Positions 15,412 through 24,006 of a DNA stretch of 64,000 nt are shown piece after piece; within the stretch, counting starts at the first letter, position 1, and each line of letters starts with the position of its first letter. The position numbers were made by a program, and so were the translations under genes. The stretch spans positions 186,001 through 250,000 of the forward strand of contig JBBSPV010000001.1 of the NCBI GenBank assembly GCA_038258425.1. The letters are read 5' to 3'. The notes under the pieces are model-generated. The model was not told where the DNA came from. It did not search any database and was given only the letters and a program-made list of their open reading frames with translations. This stretch comes from DATLGB01 sp038258425 (lineage in GTDB: Bacteria > Actinomycetota > Thermoleophilia > Solirubrobacterales > Solirubrobacteraceae).

Positions 15412-16130
15412 GCCGCGAGTTCGAGGTCCTCCGCGAGGTCGACCTGCCCGCCGCGCCGGACGACGTCTGGACCGCGATCACCGCCGGCACCGCGGCCTGG
15501 CAGTTCCCGACCGGCCCCGCGCCGACCGGCGAGGGCGGCCCGGTCCGGACCTGGGATCCGCCGCACCGCCTCGTCATCCGCATGGAGTCGCCGGACGGGA
15601 CGTTCAACGCCCTCGACTACACGATCGAGGCCCGCGGCGGCGGCGCCGCACACCTGCGCTACGTGCACAGCGGGATCCTCGCCGACGGGTGGGAGGACCA
15701 GTACGACGCCATCGGCGACCACACGGACTTCTACCTGCACACCCTCGGCCAGTACCTCGAGCACTTCAACGGCCGCCCCGTGGCCTACATCGGCCAGCCC
15801 TCGTCGGGCATCGAGGGCCCGCAGGCCGCCGGGACGCCGGACGCCATGGACACGCTCCGCGCCGCGCTGGGCGTGAGCGCGGACGCCGGCGTCGGCGTCG
15901 GCGACCCGGTCCACGCGGAGCTCGGCGACGCCGGCACGCTCGAGGGCGTCGTCGACTACGCGACGCCGGCGTTCCTCGGCGTCCGCACCGCCGACGGCCT
16001 CTATCGCTTCTTCGGGCGCAACCACTACGGCAGCGTCGTCGGGATGAGCGCGCACCTGTTCGCCGACGGCGTCGACGCGGCGGCGCGCGAGGCGGCGCTC
16101 AAGGCGTGGCTCGACGGCGTGTACGCCTGA
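15408..16130 (+). CDS. SRPBCC (START/AHSA1-like) domain protein
   Basis: 240 residues. The N-terminal half (REVDLPAAPDDVWTAITAG ... FNALDYTIEARGGGAAHLRY ... FYLHTLGQYLEHFNG) is an SRPBCC hydrophobic-cavity domain. The second half (about 150-240, ending AREAALKAWLDGVYA) is less familiar and may be a degenerate second copy. Such domains bind lipophilic ligands. The start codon overlaps the stop of the ArsR gene, so the two are made together. Ligand and role are unknown. Confidence 0.78.
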   Translation: MSREFEVLREVDLPAAPDDVWTAITAGTAAWQFPTGPAPTGEGGPVRTWDPPHRLVIRMESPDGTFNALDYTIEARGGGAAHLRYVHSGILADGWEDQYDAIGDHTDFYLHTLGQYLEHFNGRPVAYIGQPSSGIEGPQAAGTPDAMDTLRAALGVSADAGVGVGDPVHAELGDAGTLEGVVDYATPAFLGVRTADGLYRFFGRNHYGSVVGMSAHLFADGVDAAAREAALKAWLDGVYA

Positions 16131-16136
16131 GGGACG

Positions 16137-16616
16137 TCAGTCCGTGCCGCGCAGCTCGGCGACGAGCGCGTCGAGCTCGGGCACCTCGGCGCGCAGGCTC
16201 GGGAGGTTCACGACGATGCCCTCCTGCGTCGTGCGGGCCAGCACCACGACGGCCTCCGCGTCCGGCGAGGGGTTCTCCTCCCGGTGCGGGACGTACGGCG
16301 GCACGTAGACGTAGTCGCCGGGACCGGTCTCGATGCGGCGCTCGCGGCCGTCCTGCAGGAAGACGAACACCGGGTGCCCGGAGACGACGTAGATGCCGGT
16401 CTCCGCCTCGCCGTGGTGGTGATCCCCGGAGACCATTCCGGGCGCCACGCGGCTCTGGCCCATCCAGAGCTTGCGCGAGCCGTTGCGCCGGCCCGAGATC
16501 GCCTCGTAGCGCGTCATGCCGCTGGTCTGGGCGGTCTCGGCCGTCAGCTCGTGCCCGGCCGTGTGGTGCAGCTGCACGTGCCAGGCCGCGGTGCCCTCGT
16601 GCTCGTGGCCGGCCAT
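16137..16616 (-). CDS. cupin-domain protein
   Basis: 159 residues, one cupin domain: GMVSGDHHHGEAETGIYVVSG supplies three histidines and a glutamate, and DYVYVPPYVPHREENP the second-motif histidine. It is a likely metal-binding monomer of a small beta-barrel. The C-terminus of the plus-strand SRPBCC gene lies 6 bases away, convergent. Its start faces the divergent start at 16669. The substrate is not apparent; family members include phosphomannose isomerase-like and dioxygenase-like proteins. Confidence 0.75.
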   Translation of the reverse strand: MAGHEHEGTAAWHVQLHHTAGHELTAETAQTSGMTRYEAISGRRNGSRKLWMGQSRVAPGMVSGDHHHGEAETGIYVVSGHPVFVFLQDGRERRIETGPGDYVYVPPYVPHREENPSPDAEAVVVLARTTQEGIVVNLPSLRAEVPELDALVAELRGTD

Positions 16617-16655
16617 GGCCGAAGCCTACGCCGGGACGGCTACCGCTGACCGGGA

Positions 16656-16661
16656 TAGGGT
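16656..16661 (+). promoter_or_regulatory. -10 box of a probable leaderless promoter
   Basis: TAGGGT lies 7 bases before the GTG at 16669, with a weak -35 candidate GGGACG 17 bases upstream. Confidence 0.45.
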
Positions 16662-16668
16662 GCGCGGC

Positions 16669-17454
16669 GTGGACGACGACGCCGTCGACCGCCTCTACGG
16701 CCTGCCGCTCGAGGACTTCGTCCGCGAGCGCGACGCACTGGCCAAGGCGCTGCGCGGCGACGGCGACCGCGAGGGCGCCAAGGCGGTCAAGGCGCTCGCC
16801 AAGCCGACCCGGGCGGCGTGGGTGGTCAACCGGGTCGTGCGCGAGCAGCGCGACGCCGTCGACGCGGTGGCGGCCGCCGCCGACGCGCTGGCCGACGCCC
16901 AGGCCGCGGCGCTCTCCGGCAGCGGCGGCGGCGCGCTGCGGACGGGCACCGAAGCCGCCCGCAGCGCCATCGACCACGTCCTGGCGGGGGTCCCCGCCGG
17001 CGAGAGCGAGGCGACGCGCGACGCGGTGCGGGCGACGCTGCACGCCGCCGTCATCGACCCCGAGGCGCGCGCGGCGGTGCTCGCCGGGCGGCTCACGCAC
17101 GAGCGCCCGGCCACGGGCTTCGGCGGGCTGGCCGCGGTGGGCGAGGCGGCGCCGGCCGCGAAGCCGCGCCGCAAGCCGCGCACCACCAAGCCCGGCGACG
17201 ACGATCGCGAGCGCGAGGCGCAGGAGGCCAGGCGCCGGGAGGAGGAGGCGCGCGAGCGCGAGGCCCGCCGGCAGGCGGCGGTGCGCCGGGCCGAGTCGGC
17301 CGAGGCCGCGGCCCAGGACGAGCTCGAAGCGGCCCAGGCGGCCCTGACCGAGGCCGAGGCCGCCGTCAAGACCCGGCGCGCCGAGGTCCGCGGCGCCAAG
17401 GCCCGGGTCGCCGACGCGCGCCGGGACCTGCGCCGGGCCGAGCGCGGCGGCTAG
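16669..17454 (+). CDS. conserved hypothetical protein with a long charged coiled coil
   Basis: 261 residues, not a characterised family. Residues 1-140 are helical and hydrophilic (LYGLPLEDFVRERDALAKAL, LAKPTRAAWVVNRVVREQ), followed by a basic linker (AKPRRKPRTTKPG). A highly charged heptad-rich helix from about 180 to 255 (EAQEARRREEEAREREARRQ and on) must form a coiled coil. No signal peptide or membrane segment is present. I recall similar proteins in actinobacteria without assigned function. The GTG at 16669 is chosen because of the -10 box 7 bases upstream. Confidence 0.7.
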   Translation: MDDDAVDRLYGLPLEDFVRERDALAKALRGDGDREGAKAVKALAKPTRAAWVVNRVVREQRDAVDAVAAAADALADAQAAALSGSGGGALRTGTEAARSAIDHVLAGVPAGESEATRDAVRATLHAAVIDPEARAAVLAGRLTHERPATGFGGLAAVGEAAPAAKPRRKPRTTKPGDDDREREAQEARRREEEAREREARRQAAVRRAESAEAAAQDELEAAQAALTEAEAAVKTRRAEVRGAKARVADARRDLRRAERGG

Positions 17455-17551
17455 GTGATTCCGCGGCGGGGGCGTGAGCGGAGCGGCTGGGCGGCGCGAA
17501 CGGCGGCGGGTGAGGGAGGCGGCCGACGCCAGGTCCGACCCGCTCGCGCCG

Positions 17552-17685
17552 AGGAGTGTCAGTCGCGTGGTGGTCGCTGGGGCGACCACTGAGCGACTGA
17601 AGCTCACGCCGCCCGCCGTGGCCAAGGAGTGTCAGTCGCGTGGTGGTCGCTGGGGCGACCACTGAGCGACTCAAGCTCGCGCCGC
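17552..17685 (+). repeat. tandem pair of 38-base palindromic REP-like elements (73-base period)
   Basis: Cores at 17561-17598 and 17634-17671 are identical over 38 bases. Each is a hairpin: outer arms AGTCGC/GCGACT and inner arms GTGGTCGC/GCGACCAC around a TGGG loop. Flanks GAGGAGTGTC before and AAGCTC after each core are also shared, so the repeated unit is about 61 bases with a 73-base period. The same element occurs inverted at 45398-45508. The pair lies in a gene-free stretch between 17454 and 17848. Confidence 0.85.
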
Positions 17686-17725
17686 CGCCCGCGCCTCGGA
17701 GCGACTCGCCTTCACCAGCGGCCGG

Positions 17726-17820
17726 TCCCGCCCGCCGTCCGTCCGCCCGCCTTCCCGCCCGCCCGCCCGCCGTCCGCCCGCCGTCCGTCCGCCCGCCGCT
17801 CCCGTCCGCCCGCCCGCCCG
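17726..17820 (+). repeat. low-complexity CCGCCC/CCGTCC repeat
   Basis: Short imperfect repeats built from CCCGCC, CCGTCC and GTCCGC fill the region upstream of the gene at 17848. I see no gene in it; together with the REP pair it accounts for the 393-base gap 17455-17847. Confidence 0.7.
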
Positions 17821-17847
17821 AAGCCACTCGTATACGCTCGCGACGCG

Positions 17848-19695
17848 ATGCAGATCGGGCACCCGGAGGCCCCGGCTGACGGGGCGGCCACGGCGGACGA
17901 TCTCGCGCTGCTGCGCACGTTCGAGCCGGTGGTGCGCCACACGAAGGGCGAGCTGTTCCACCCGACCGCCGTCGGGCCCTACGTTGCCCGGTGCAGCCTC
18001 TGGGCCGGGGGCGAGGACGGCAATGCGGAGCGCCTCGTACCCGCCGGCGAGCTCGACCTGGAGCGGCTGTGCGAGGAGGCCGTCGCCAACCAGGCGCGGC
18101 CGCTGTCCCTGCGCTTCGTGCAGGAGCCGCTCGACCGCGCCGCCTACCGGCGTTGGCGGCGCGCCCCGCGCGAGCGGCTCGTGGCGACGGCCCGCTTCAC
18201 CACCACCGGCGTCTGGGGACGCGTGGTCGACGCGGGGTTCCGCGCCTCCCTGCTGCTGCGCGGCAAGGTGGCGGCCGGCCTCGCCGCCGCGGCGGAGGTC
18301 GCCTACCGGGAGCACCTCGAGGCCGATCGCTTCACGTACTACGGGCGGGTGGTCCGCGACGGCGGCTACGTCTGCCTGCAGTACTGGCTCTTCTACGCGA
18401 TGAACGACTGGCGCTCGACCTTCGCCGGCGTCAACGACCATGAGGCCGACTGGGAGCTCGTCGTCGTCTACCTCGCCGAGCAGCCGGACGCGCCCACGCG
18501 GCCCGCGTGGGTCGCGTTCTCCTCGCACGACCACGCCGGGGACGAGCTGCGCCGCCGCTGGGACGACCCCGACCTCGTGCGGGAGGGCGAGCACCCCGTG
18601 GTGTTCGCCGGCGCCGGCTCGCACTCCGGCGCCTTCCGGGCCGGCGACTACGTGATCTCGGTCAACCCACCCCCGCTGGAGAAGATCATCGGGCTCCTCC
18701 GGCGGGCCCAGCGCCTGCTGGCGCCGTGGCGGGACGAGACGCGCACCGCGGCCGGCTTCGGCATCCCCTTCGTCGACTACGCCCGCGGCGACGGGCTCGC
18801 CGTCGGCCCGGGCGGCGAGGCCGGCTGGGAACGGTTGCTGATCGACGACGAGACGCCGTGGGTGCGCGACTTCCGCGGGCTCTGGGGCCTCGACACGGAG
18901 GACCGCTTCGGCGGAGAGCGCGCCCCCGCCGGCCCCCGCTACGAGCGCGACGGCACCCCGCGCGTCTCGTGGGCGAATCCGCTCGGGTGGGCCGGTCTGC
19001 AGAAGGTGGCGCCCGACGACGACGCCGTGGCCGGGCTGCTCGCCGACCGCGTCGCCACCCTCGACCGCGAGCTCGCCGAGCTCGACGCGACGATCGCCGC
19101 CGAACGGCGCGCGCTCGCCGGTCTCCGCGCCGAGACCCGGTCGCTCGACGCCCACGACTACGCGCGGGCGCTCGCGCAGACCCGACGCGAGGAGACGGGC
19201 GCGCGCGAGGCGGCGCTCAACCGGACCGTCGCCGCCCGCACTCGGCTCGCCGACGAGCGCCGTACCCACCTCGACTCGCTGCACCGGCCGCAGCCGCCCG
19301 AGCCGCCGCAGGCGCACCTCACGGGACCCCACGGACGGCGCGTGGACGACCAGGAGCGGCGCATGCGCTTCCTGCGGCTGTGGTCGGTGGTCAGCACGCC
19401 GCTGCTGCTCGTGGCGATCATCGTGATGCTCAACGGCGGGCCCGTCGGGTTCGTGGCGACCCTCGGCGTGCTCGTCGTCGGCTTCCTCGGCGTGGAGGCG
19501 CTGGCCCGCCGGCGCTTCGTGTCCTTCCTCGCCAGCCTCGTTCTGCTCGCGGCCGCCCTCGCGCTGGCCGTCGGCTTCGTGCTGGTGTTCCGCGAGCACT
19601 GGCGGCTGGCCGTCTCGGCGGTGCTCGGCGCGGCCGCGCTGACGCTGCTGTTCGGCAACCTCCGCGACGTGCGCCACGGCTGGCGGCGCGGGTGA
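17848..19695 (+). CDS. large protein with a Vps62-like domain and C-terminal membrane segments
   Basis: 615 residues. The central region near 180-290 (LQYWLFYAMNDW, GVNDHEADWELVVVYL, FSSHDHAGDELRR, VVFAGAGSHSGAF) matches the pattern of Vps62-related domains known from fungi, plants and some bacteria, which have no defined enzymatic role. Residues 430-490 form a coiled coil (TLDRELAELDATIAAERRAL). Four hydrophobic stretches after residue 505 should anchor the C-terminus. The protein has no signal peptide, so the large domain is probably cytoplasmic. The start at 17848 follows TATACGCT by 9 bases. It is 28 bases from the PLC-like gene, and the pair may act together at the membrane. Confidence 0.65.
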   Translation: MQIGHPEAPADGAATADDLALLRTFEPVVRHTKGELFHPTAVGPYVARCSLWAGGEDGNAERLVPAGELDLERLCEEAVANQARPLSLRFVQEPLDRAAYRRWRRAPRERLVATARFTTTGVWGRVVDAGFRASLLLRGKVAAGLAAAAEVAYREHLEADRFTYYGRVVRDGGYVCLQYWLFYAMNDWRSTFAGVNDHEADWELVVVYLAEQPDAPTRPAWVAFSSHDHAGDELRRRWDDPDLVREGEHPVVFAGAGSHSGAFRAGDYVISVNPPPLEKIIGLLRRAQRLLAPWRDETRTAAGFGIPFVDYARGDGLAVGPGGEAGWERLLIDDETPWVRDFRGLWGLDTEDRFGGERAPAGPRYERDGTPRVSWANPLGWAGLQKVAPDDDAVAGLLADRVATLDRELAELDATIAAERRALAGLRAETRSLDAHDYARALAQTRREETGAREAALNRTVAARTRLADERRTHLDSLHRPQPPEPPQAHLTGPHGRRVDDQERRMRFLRLWSVVSTPLLLVAIIVMLNGGPVGFVATLGVLVVGFLGVEALARRRFVSFLASLVLLAAALALAVGFVLVFREHWRLAVSAVLGAAALTLLFGNLRDVRHGWRRG

Positions 19696-19710
19696 GCGCA
19701 GCCGTCGACC

Positions 19711-19716
19711 TAGGGT
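19711..19716 (+). promoter_or_regulatory. -10 box of a probable leaderless promoter for the PLC-like gene
   Basis: TAGGGT lies 7 bases before the ATG at 19724, with the same sequence and spacing as before the gene at 16669. Confidence 0.5.
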
Positions 19717-19723
19717 CCGCGGC

Positions 19724-21883
19724 ATGTCGCACGTTCGGCGCTCGGTCGTGGCCTCGTGGGCGCTGGCCGTGCTCGCCGCGGTCGCCCTCGCAGTGGGCGG
19801 GGCACGGCTCTACGCCGAGCACACGGCCTTTCGTTCCGACGCGTTCGCGGATCGCGCGGCCGCTGCCCTCGAGCGTCCGGAGGTCCAGACCGCCCTCGCC
19901 GACCGGCTGACGACCGCCGTCGTCAGCGCCAAGCCCGACCTCGTGACGGTCCGGGCGCTGATAGGCCTCGGTGCGGAGCGCGTCGTGGGCAGCCGCCCCT
20001 TTCGGTCCGTGGTGCGCCGGGCGGCGCTGAACGCCCACCGGGCCGCGTTCGAGGGCGACGACGACCGGCCGGTCGTGCGGATCCGCAACGCCGGCGTCCT
20101 GCTCGCCGCGGTCGTCCGCCGGCTGCGCCCGGACCTCGCGGCCCGCGTGCCGACCGATGTCGTCCTTCCGGTGGTTCGCGTCCGCGATCGTGTCGACGGC
20201 TTGCTCGTCTCCCTGGCGCGCTGGGCCGACGACTCGCGGCCGCTGGCGCCCATCGCCCTCGTCGTGGCGCTGCTCGCGACGCTCGCGGCGCTCACCGTGG
20301 GCGGCCCGCGCCGGACGGCGGCGTTCCGGCTCGGGGCCGCCCTGGCGGCGGTGGGCGGCGTCCTGGTCGTGACGCTGGCGCTCGCGCCGGCGTTCGTGGC
20401 GGACCGGATCGCGAGTCTCGATCCGGCCGCCGTGCGGGTCGCCGTGCGCGCCTGGACGGCCCCGTTGGCCGTCTGGAGCGGGGCGGCGGCCGTCGTCGGG
20501 CTCGTCGTCGCCCTCGGCGCCGCCGACGTGGTGCGGCCGGCCCCCGTGCTGCCGCTGGTCCGCCAGGCCGGGCGCATCCTCGGGACCCGCCCGGCGGGCG
20601 ACCGCGGGCGCGCCCTGCGCGCGCTCGTCACCCTGGCCGTCGGCGTCCTTGTCGTGCGCTCGCCGCGCGGCGCCCTCACCGTGGCCCTGACGGCGGTCGG
20701 GCTCGTCCTCATCGCGGCCGCTGCGGCGGAGCTCATGGCGCTGGCCGCGGGGCCGCCGCGCGCGGCCGAGGCGAAGGCCACGCGCGGTCGCTCACGCACG
20801 CTGCGGATCACCGGAGCGGCCATGGCCATGGTCGCAGCGGTCGTCCTCACCAGCGTCCTGATCGATAGTGGTGAGGAGCTCCGCCCGGCCCCCGTCGCGG
20901 GGCGCTGCAACGGTCAGGCGGCGCTGTGCGGGCGGCGTCTGGACGACGTCGCCTTTCTCGGGACCCACAACTCCATGGCGGCCGACCGCGAGCCGGGTTG
21001 GCTGTTTCCTGCCCAGGAGGCCGGGATCGGCGCCCAGCTGCGCGAGGGCGTTCGGGCCCTGCTCGTGGACACCCACTACGGCTTCCCAGCGCGCCGCGGC
21101 GTGGTCACGGACCTGTCCGGACCGACCCAGAGCCGCGCGAAGCTCGTGGAGGAGGCCGGGGAGCAGTTCGTCCGGACGGCGGAGCGGCTGCGCGCGCGGC
21201 TCTCCCCGAAGGCGAGCACACAGCGGGAGCTCTACCTCTGCCACGCGTTCTGCGAGGTCGGCGCAACGCAGGCCCTCGCCGCCTTCCGGTCGATCCACCG
21301 CTTCCTCGTCGAACACCCCGAGGAGGTGCTCGTCCTCTCCATCCAGGACGACACCGGCCCGGCGGACACCGCCGAGCTCGTCCGCGAGAGCGGGTTGATC
21401 GACGAGGTCTACCGCGGCCGAGTAGCCAAGCCCTGGCCGACGCTGCGCCAGCTCATCGATCGCGACGAGCGCGTCCTGCTCCTCGTAGAGCAAGGGCCGC
21501 CCTCCGAGCCCTGGGTGCACCTGCAGCGCAGCGTCGCCCAGGAGACCCCGTACCACTTCTCGACACCCGCCGAGCTCGCCGCCCCGGCGAGCTGCGCCCC
21601 CAACCGCGGCGGCGTCGAGGGGTCGCTGTTCCTCGTCAACCACTGGGTCGACACCTCCCCGGCGCCGCGCGTGTCGATCGCCAAGCGGGTCAACGCCCGG
21701 AGGTTCCTCGAGCCGCGCCTGCGGCGGTGCCGGGCCCGCCGCCGGCTGCTGCCCAATGTGGTCGCGGTCGACTTCTACCGGGAGGGTGATGCGCAGGCCG
21801 TCGTCGACCGGCTCAACGGCGCTCCCGGCGTGCCGGCGCGCCCGCGGAGCGGGCCTCCATCCGCCACGGGTGATCGCGGATGA
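19724..21883 (+). CDS. polytopic membrane protein with an extracellular PLC-X-like phosphodiesterase domain
   Basis: 719 residues. The N-terminal half has about seven membrane segments (first at 7-27, last near 363-383, ITGAAMAMVAAVVLTSVLI). From about 395 it carries a domain like phosphatidylinositol-specific phospholipase C X-boxes: FLGTHNSMAAD with the first catalytic His near 412, then a RALLVDTHYG segment near 445. Two cysteines (GRCNGQAALCGRR) and LCHAFCEVG suggest disulfides and therefore an outside location. Family enzymes cleave phosphoinositides or glycosyl-PI; actinobacteria contain such lipids. The second catalytic His is less sure. TAGGGT 7 bases before the ATG supports the start. 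Confidence 0.75.
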   Translation: MSHVRRSVVASWALAVLAAVALAVGGARLYAEHTAFRSDAFADRAAAALERPEVQTALADRLTTAVVSAKPDLVTVRALIGLGAERVVGSRPFRSVVRRAALNAHRAAFEGDDDRPVVRIRNAGVLLAAVVRRLRPDLAARVPTDVVLPVVRVRDRVDGLLVSLARWADDSRPLAPIALVVALLATLAALTVGGPRRTAAFRLGAALAAVGGVLVVTLALAPAFVADRIASLDPAAVRVAVRAWTAPLAVWSGAAAVVGLVVALGAADVVRPAPVLPLVRQAGRILGTRPAGDRGRALRALVTLAVGVLVVRSPRGALTVALTAVGLVLIAAAAAELMALAAGPPRAAEAKATRGRSRTLRITGAAMAMVAAVVLTSVLIDSGEELRPAPVAGRCNGQAALCGRRLDDVAFLGTHNSMAADREPGWLFPAQEAGIGAQLREGVRALLVDTHYGFPARRGVVTDLSGPTQSRAKLVEEAGEQFVRTAERLRARLSPKASTQRELYLCHAFCEVGATQALAAFRSIHRFLVEHPEEVLVLSIQDDTGPADTAELVRESGLIDEVYRGRVAKPWPTLRQLIDRDERVLLLVEQGPPSEPWVHLQRSVAQETPYHFSTPAELAAPASCAPNRGGVEGSLFLVNHWVDTSPAPRVSIAKRVNARRFLEPRLRRCRARRRLLPNVVAVDFYREGDAQAVVDRLNGAPGVPARPRSGPPSATGDRG

Positions 21884-21896
21884 CCCGCTCCGCCGC

Positions 21897-22805
21897 CTAC
21901 GCCGCCGCGGCGACCCGGGCGGCGGCGACCTCCTGCAGGATCGCGAGCATGGCCCCGGCGGCCGGCCCGCGGTAGGGCGGGGCGTGCAGTGCCGCGTTGA
22001 CGTGGCGGACCGCCGGCCGCCCGGCGAGCGGCCGCGTGACGACGCCGGCCGGTGTGGCCGTGAGGCCGAGCCCGGGCACGAGCGCCACGCCGACGCCCGC
22101 CGCGACGAGCTCGACCACCGTCGCGTACTCGTCGCTCTCGAACGCCACCCGCGGGATGAAGCCCGCCCGGCCGCACACCCGCAGCAGCAGCATGCGCGCC
22201 TCCGAGCCGGCGCGCGTGTCGATCCACGTCTCCGCGGCCAGCTCCTCGATCCGCAGCTCGGGGCTCGCCGCGAGCGGGTGGCCGGCCGGCAGCACCGCCC
22301 ACAGCGGGTCCTCCATGAGCCGCACGACCTCGACGTTGCCGCGCACCCCCTCCTCGGCGTCCGCGGTCAGGATGAGGTCGACGGTGCCCGAGCGCAGGCG
22401 CACCATGGCGTCCTCGGGATCGGCCTGCGTGAGGGTCAGGGCGACCTCCGGGTGGCGCGCGCGGAACTCGGCGACCGCCCGCGGCAGGATGGTGGCGCCC
22501 GCCGTGGCGAACGACGCGAGGTGCAAGGGCCCGGCGCTGACCTCGCTCAGGGCGGCGACGGACGCCTCCGCCGCCCGCAGTCCGGCGAGGATCGGGCGGG
22601 CGTGCTCGACGAGCGTGTGGCCCGTGGCGGTCAGCCGCACGCCGCGTGAACTGCGATGCAGCAGCCGCACGCCGAGCTGGCGCTCGAGCGCGACGATGGA
22701 CTGCGACACGGCCGACGGCGTGTAGGAGAGCACGTCGGCCGCCGCGCTCAGCGAGGCGTGATCCGCGACCGCGCACAGGACCCGCAGGCGTCGCACGTCG
22801 AGCAT
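21897..22805 (-). CDS. LysR-family transcriptional regulator
   Basis: 302 residues. The N-terminal helix-turn-helix (LRVLCAVADHASLSAAADVL then SYTPSAVSQSIVALE) is followed by a substrate-binding domain from about 90 (GPLHLASFATAGATILPRAV). It diverges from the enolase-superfamily gene at 22879 with 73 bases between starts, the standard layout for a LysR activator of a catabolic operon. The effector is probably the operon's substrate or an intermediate. Confidence 0.9.
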   Translation of the reverse strand: MLDVRRLRVLCAVADHASLSAAADVLSYTPSAVSQSIVALERQLGVRLLHRSSRGVRLTATGHTLVEHARPILAGLRAAEASVAALSEVSAGPLHLASFATAGATILPRAVAEFRARHPEVALTLTQADPEDAMVRLRSGTVDLILTADAEEGVRGNVEVVRLMEDPLWAVLPAGHPLAASPELRIEELAAETWIDTRAGSEARMLLLRVCGRAGFIPRVAFESDEYATVVELVAAGVGVALVPGLGLTATPAGVVTRPLAGRPAVRHVNAALHAPPYRGPAAGAMLAILQEVAAARVAAAA

Positions 22806-22878
22806 CTGAAGCGCAGCTTACGCCGACCTTGAAGCAGCTCGACTGGCGCGGGCCGGCCGCTGAGCGCACGCTGTCGCC

Positions 22879-24006
22879 ATGCGCATCACCGGCATCGCCC
22901 TCGAGCGCCTGCGGCTGCCGCTGGACCCGCCGTTTCACGCCGCCTGGGACCCGGTCCCGCGGACGTCGTTTCAGGCGACGCTCGTACGCGTCCACACCGA
23001 CGAGGGGCTCGTCGGGACCGGCAGCGGCGACACGATGGACGGCTTCGCCCCGTACGCCGGGAGCTTCGTCGGGCAGGACCCCCTACGGCTCGCGCGCCAC
23101 GCCCGCACGCTCGAGACCATCGAGCTGCACGCGGGCCGGCCGTGGCCGCTCGAGGCGGCCCTGTACGACCTCGCCGGCCAGGCGCTGGGCGTGCCCTGCG
23201 CGACGTTGCTCGGCGGCGCTCTGGACCGGATGCCGGCCTACGCATCGCTCGGCGAGCTGCGCGCCCCGGCCGAGCGCGCGGAGCAGGCGCTCGCCCTGCG
23301 CGAGCGCGGCTTCCGCGCGCTGAAGCTCCGCATCGCCCGCGACCGGGTGCCGGAGGGGCTCGCCACCGTGGCCGCGATCCGCGACGCGGTCGGGGACGGC
23401 ATGGACCTCCTCGTCGACCTCAACCAGTGGTGGCGCATGCCGGGCGACATCGCCCCGGGGCTCTCCGTGCCCGCCGCCCGGGCGATCGTCGAGCAGCTCG
23501 CCGAGCACGACGTCGCCTGGGTCGAGGAGCCGCTGCCGGGCAGCGACCTCGCGGGCATGCGCAGCCTGCGCGAACAGACCGGCGTGCCGATCGCCGGCGG
23601 CGAGATGGCGCGGAGCTTCGAGGCGCTGCTGGCCGCGCACGAGGCTGACGCCCTGGACGTCTTCCAGCCCGACGTGGTGCTGACGCTCGGCATGTCGCGG
23701 GCGAGGACGCTGGCCGAGCTCGTGCTCGCGAGCAACCGCCGCTTCACGCCGCACACCTGGACCAACGGCCTCGGCCTGCTGGCCAACCTCCACGTCGTCT
23801 GCGGCGTCGGCGGCGGCCCGTACGTGGAGTACCCGTTCGACCCGCCGGGCTGGACGCCCGAGCGGCGCGACTTCATGCTCGCCGAGCCCGTCGGGCTCGA
23901 CGCCGACGGCTGCCTGCGGATTCCGGAGCGCCCGGGACTCGGCGCGGTGCTCGACGAGGAGCGGATCGCCTTCCACCGCACCGACGCGGGCGAGGTGCTC
24001 GCGTGA
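22879..24006 (+). CDS. enolase-superfamily protein (mandelate racemase/muconate lactonizing group)
   Basis: 375 residues. N-terminal capping domain, then a TIM-type barrel with the general-base lysine region ALKLRIARD near 150 (KxR), metal ligands Asp in LLVDLNQWW near 180, Glu in WVEEPLPG near 218 and Glu in AGGEMARS near 241. His in RFTPHTWTNGLG lies near 295. This set abstracts a proton alpha to a carboxylate; members are acid-sugar dehydratases, racemases or cycloisomerases. The following genes (aldehyde dehydrogenase, beta-hydroxyacid dehydrogenase, iron-type alcohol dehydrogenase) point to catabolism of a sugar acid or related hydroxy acid. The exact reaction cannot be assigned. CACGCT 6 bases before the ATG may be a -10 box. 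Confidence 0.82.
   Translation: MRITGIALERLRLPLDPPFHAAWDPVPRTSFQATLVRVHTDEGLVGTGSGDTMDGFAPYAGSFVGQDPLRLARHARTLETIELHAGRPWPLEAALYDLAGQALGVPCATLLGGALDRMPAYASLGELRAPAERAEQALALRERGFRALKLRIARDRVPEGLATVAAIRDAVGDGMDLLVDLNQWWRMPGDIAPGLSVPAARAIVEQLAEHDVAWVEEPLPGSDLAGMRSLREQTGVPIAGGEMARSFEALLAAHEADALDVFQPDVVLTLGMSRARTLAELVLASNRRFTPHTWTNGLGLLANLHVVCGVGGGPYVEYPFDPPGWTPERRDFMLAEPVGLDADGCLRIPERPGLGAVLDEERIAFHRTDAGEVLA

Noticed and set aside
17561..17671. Repeated palindromes as a CRISPR array
   Set aside because: There are only two units per site, the hairpin itself is the repeat, the intervening sequences are alike rather than unique, and no cas genes are near.
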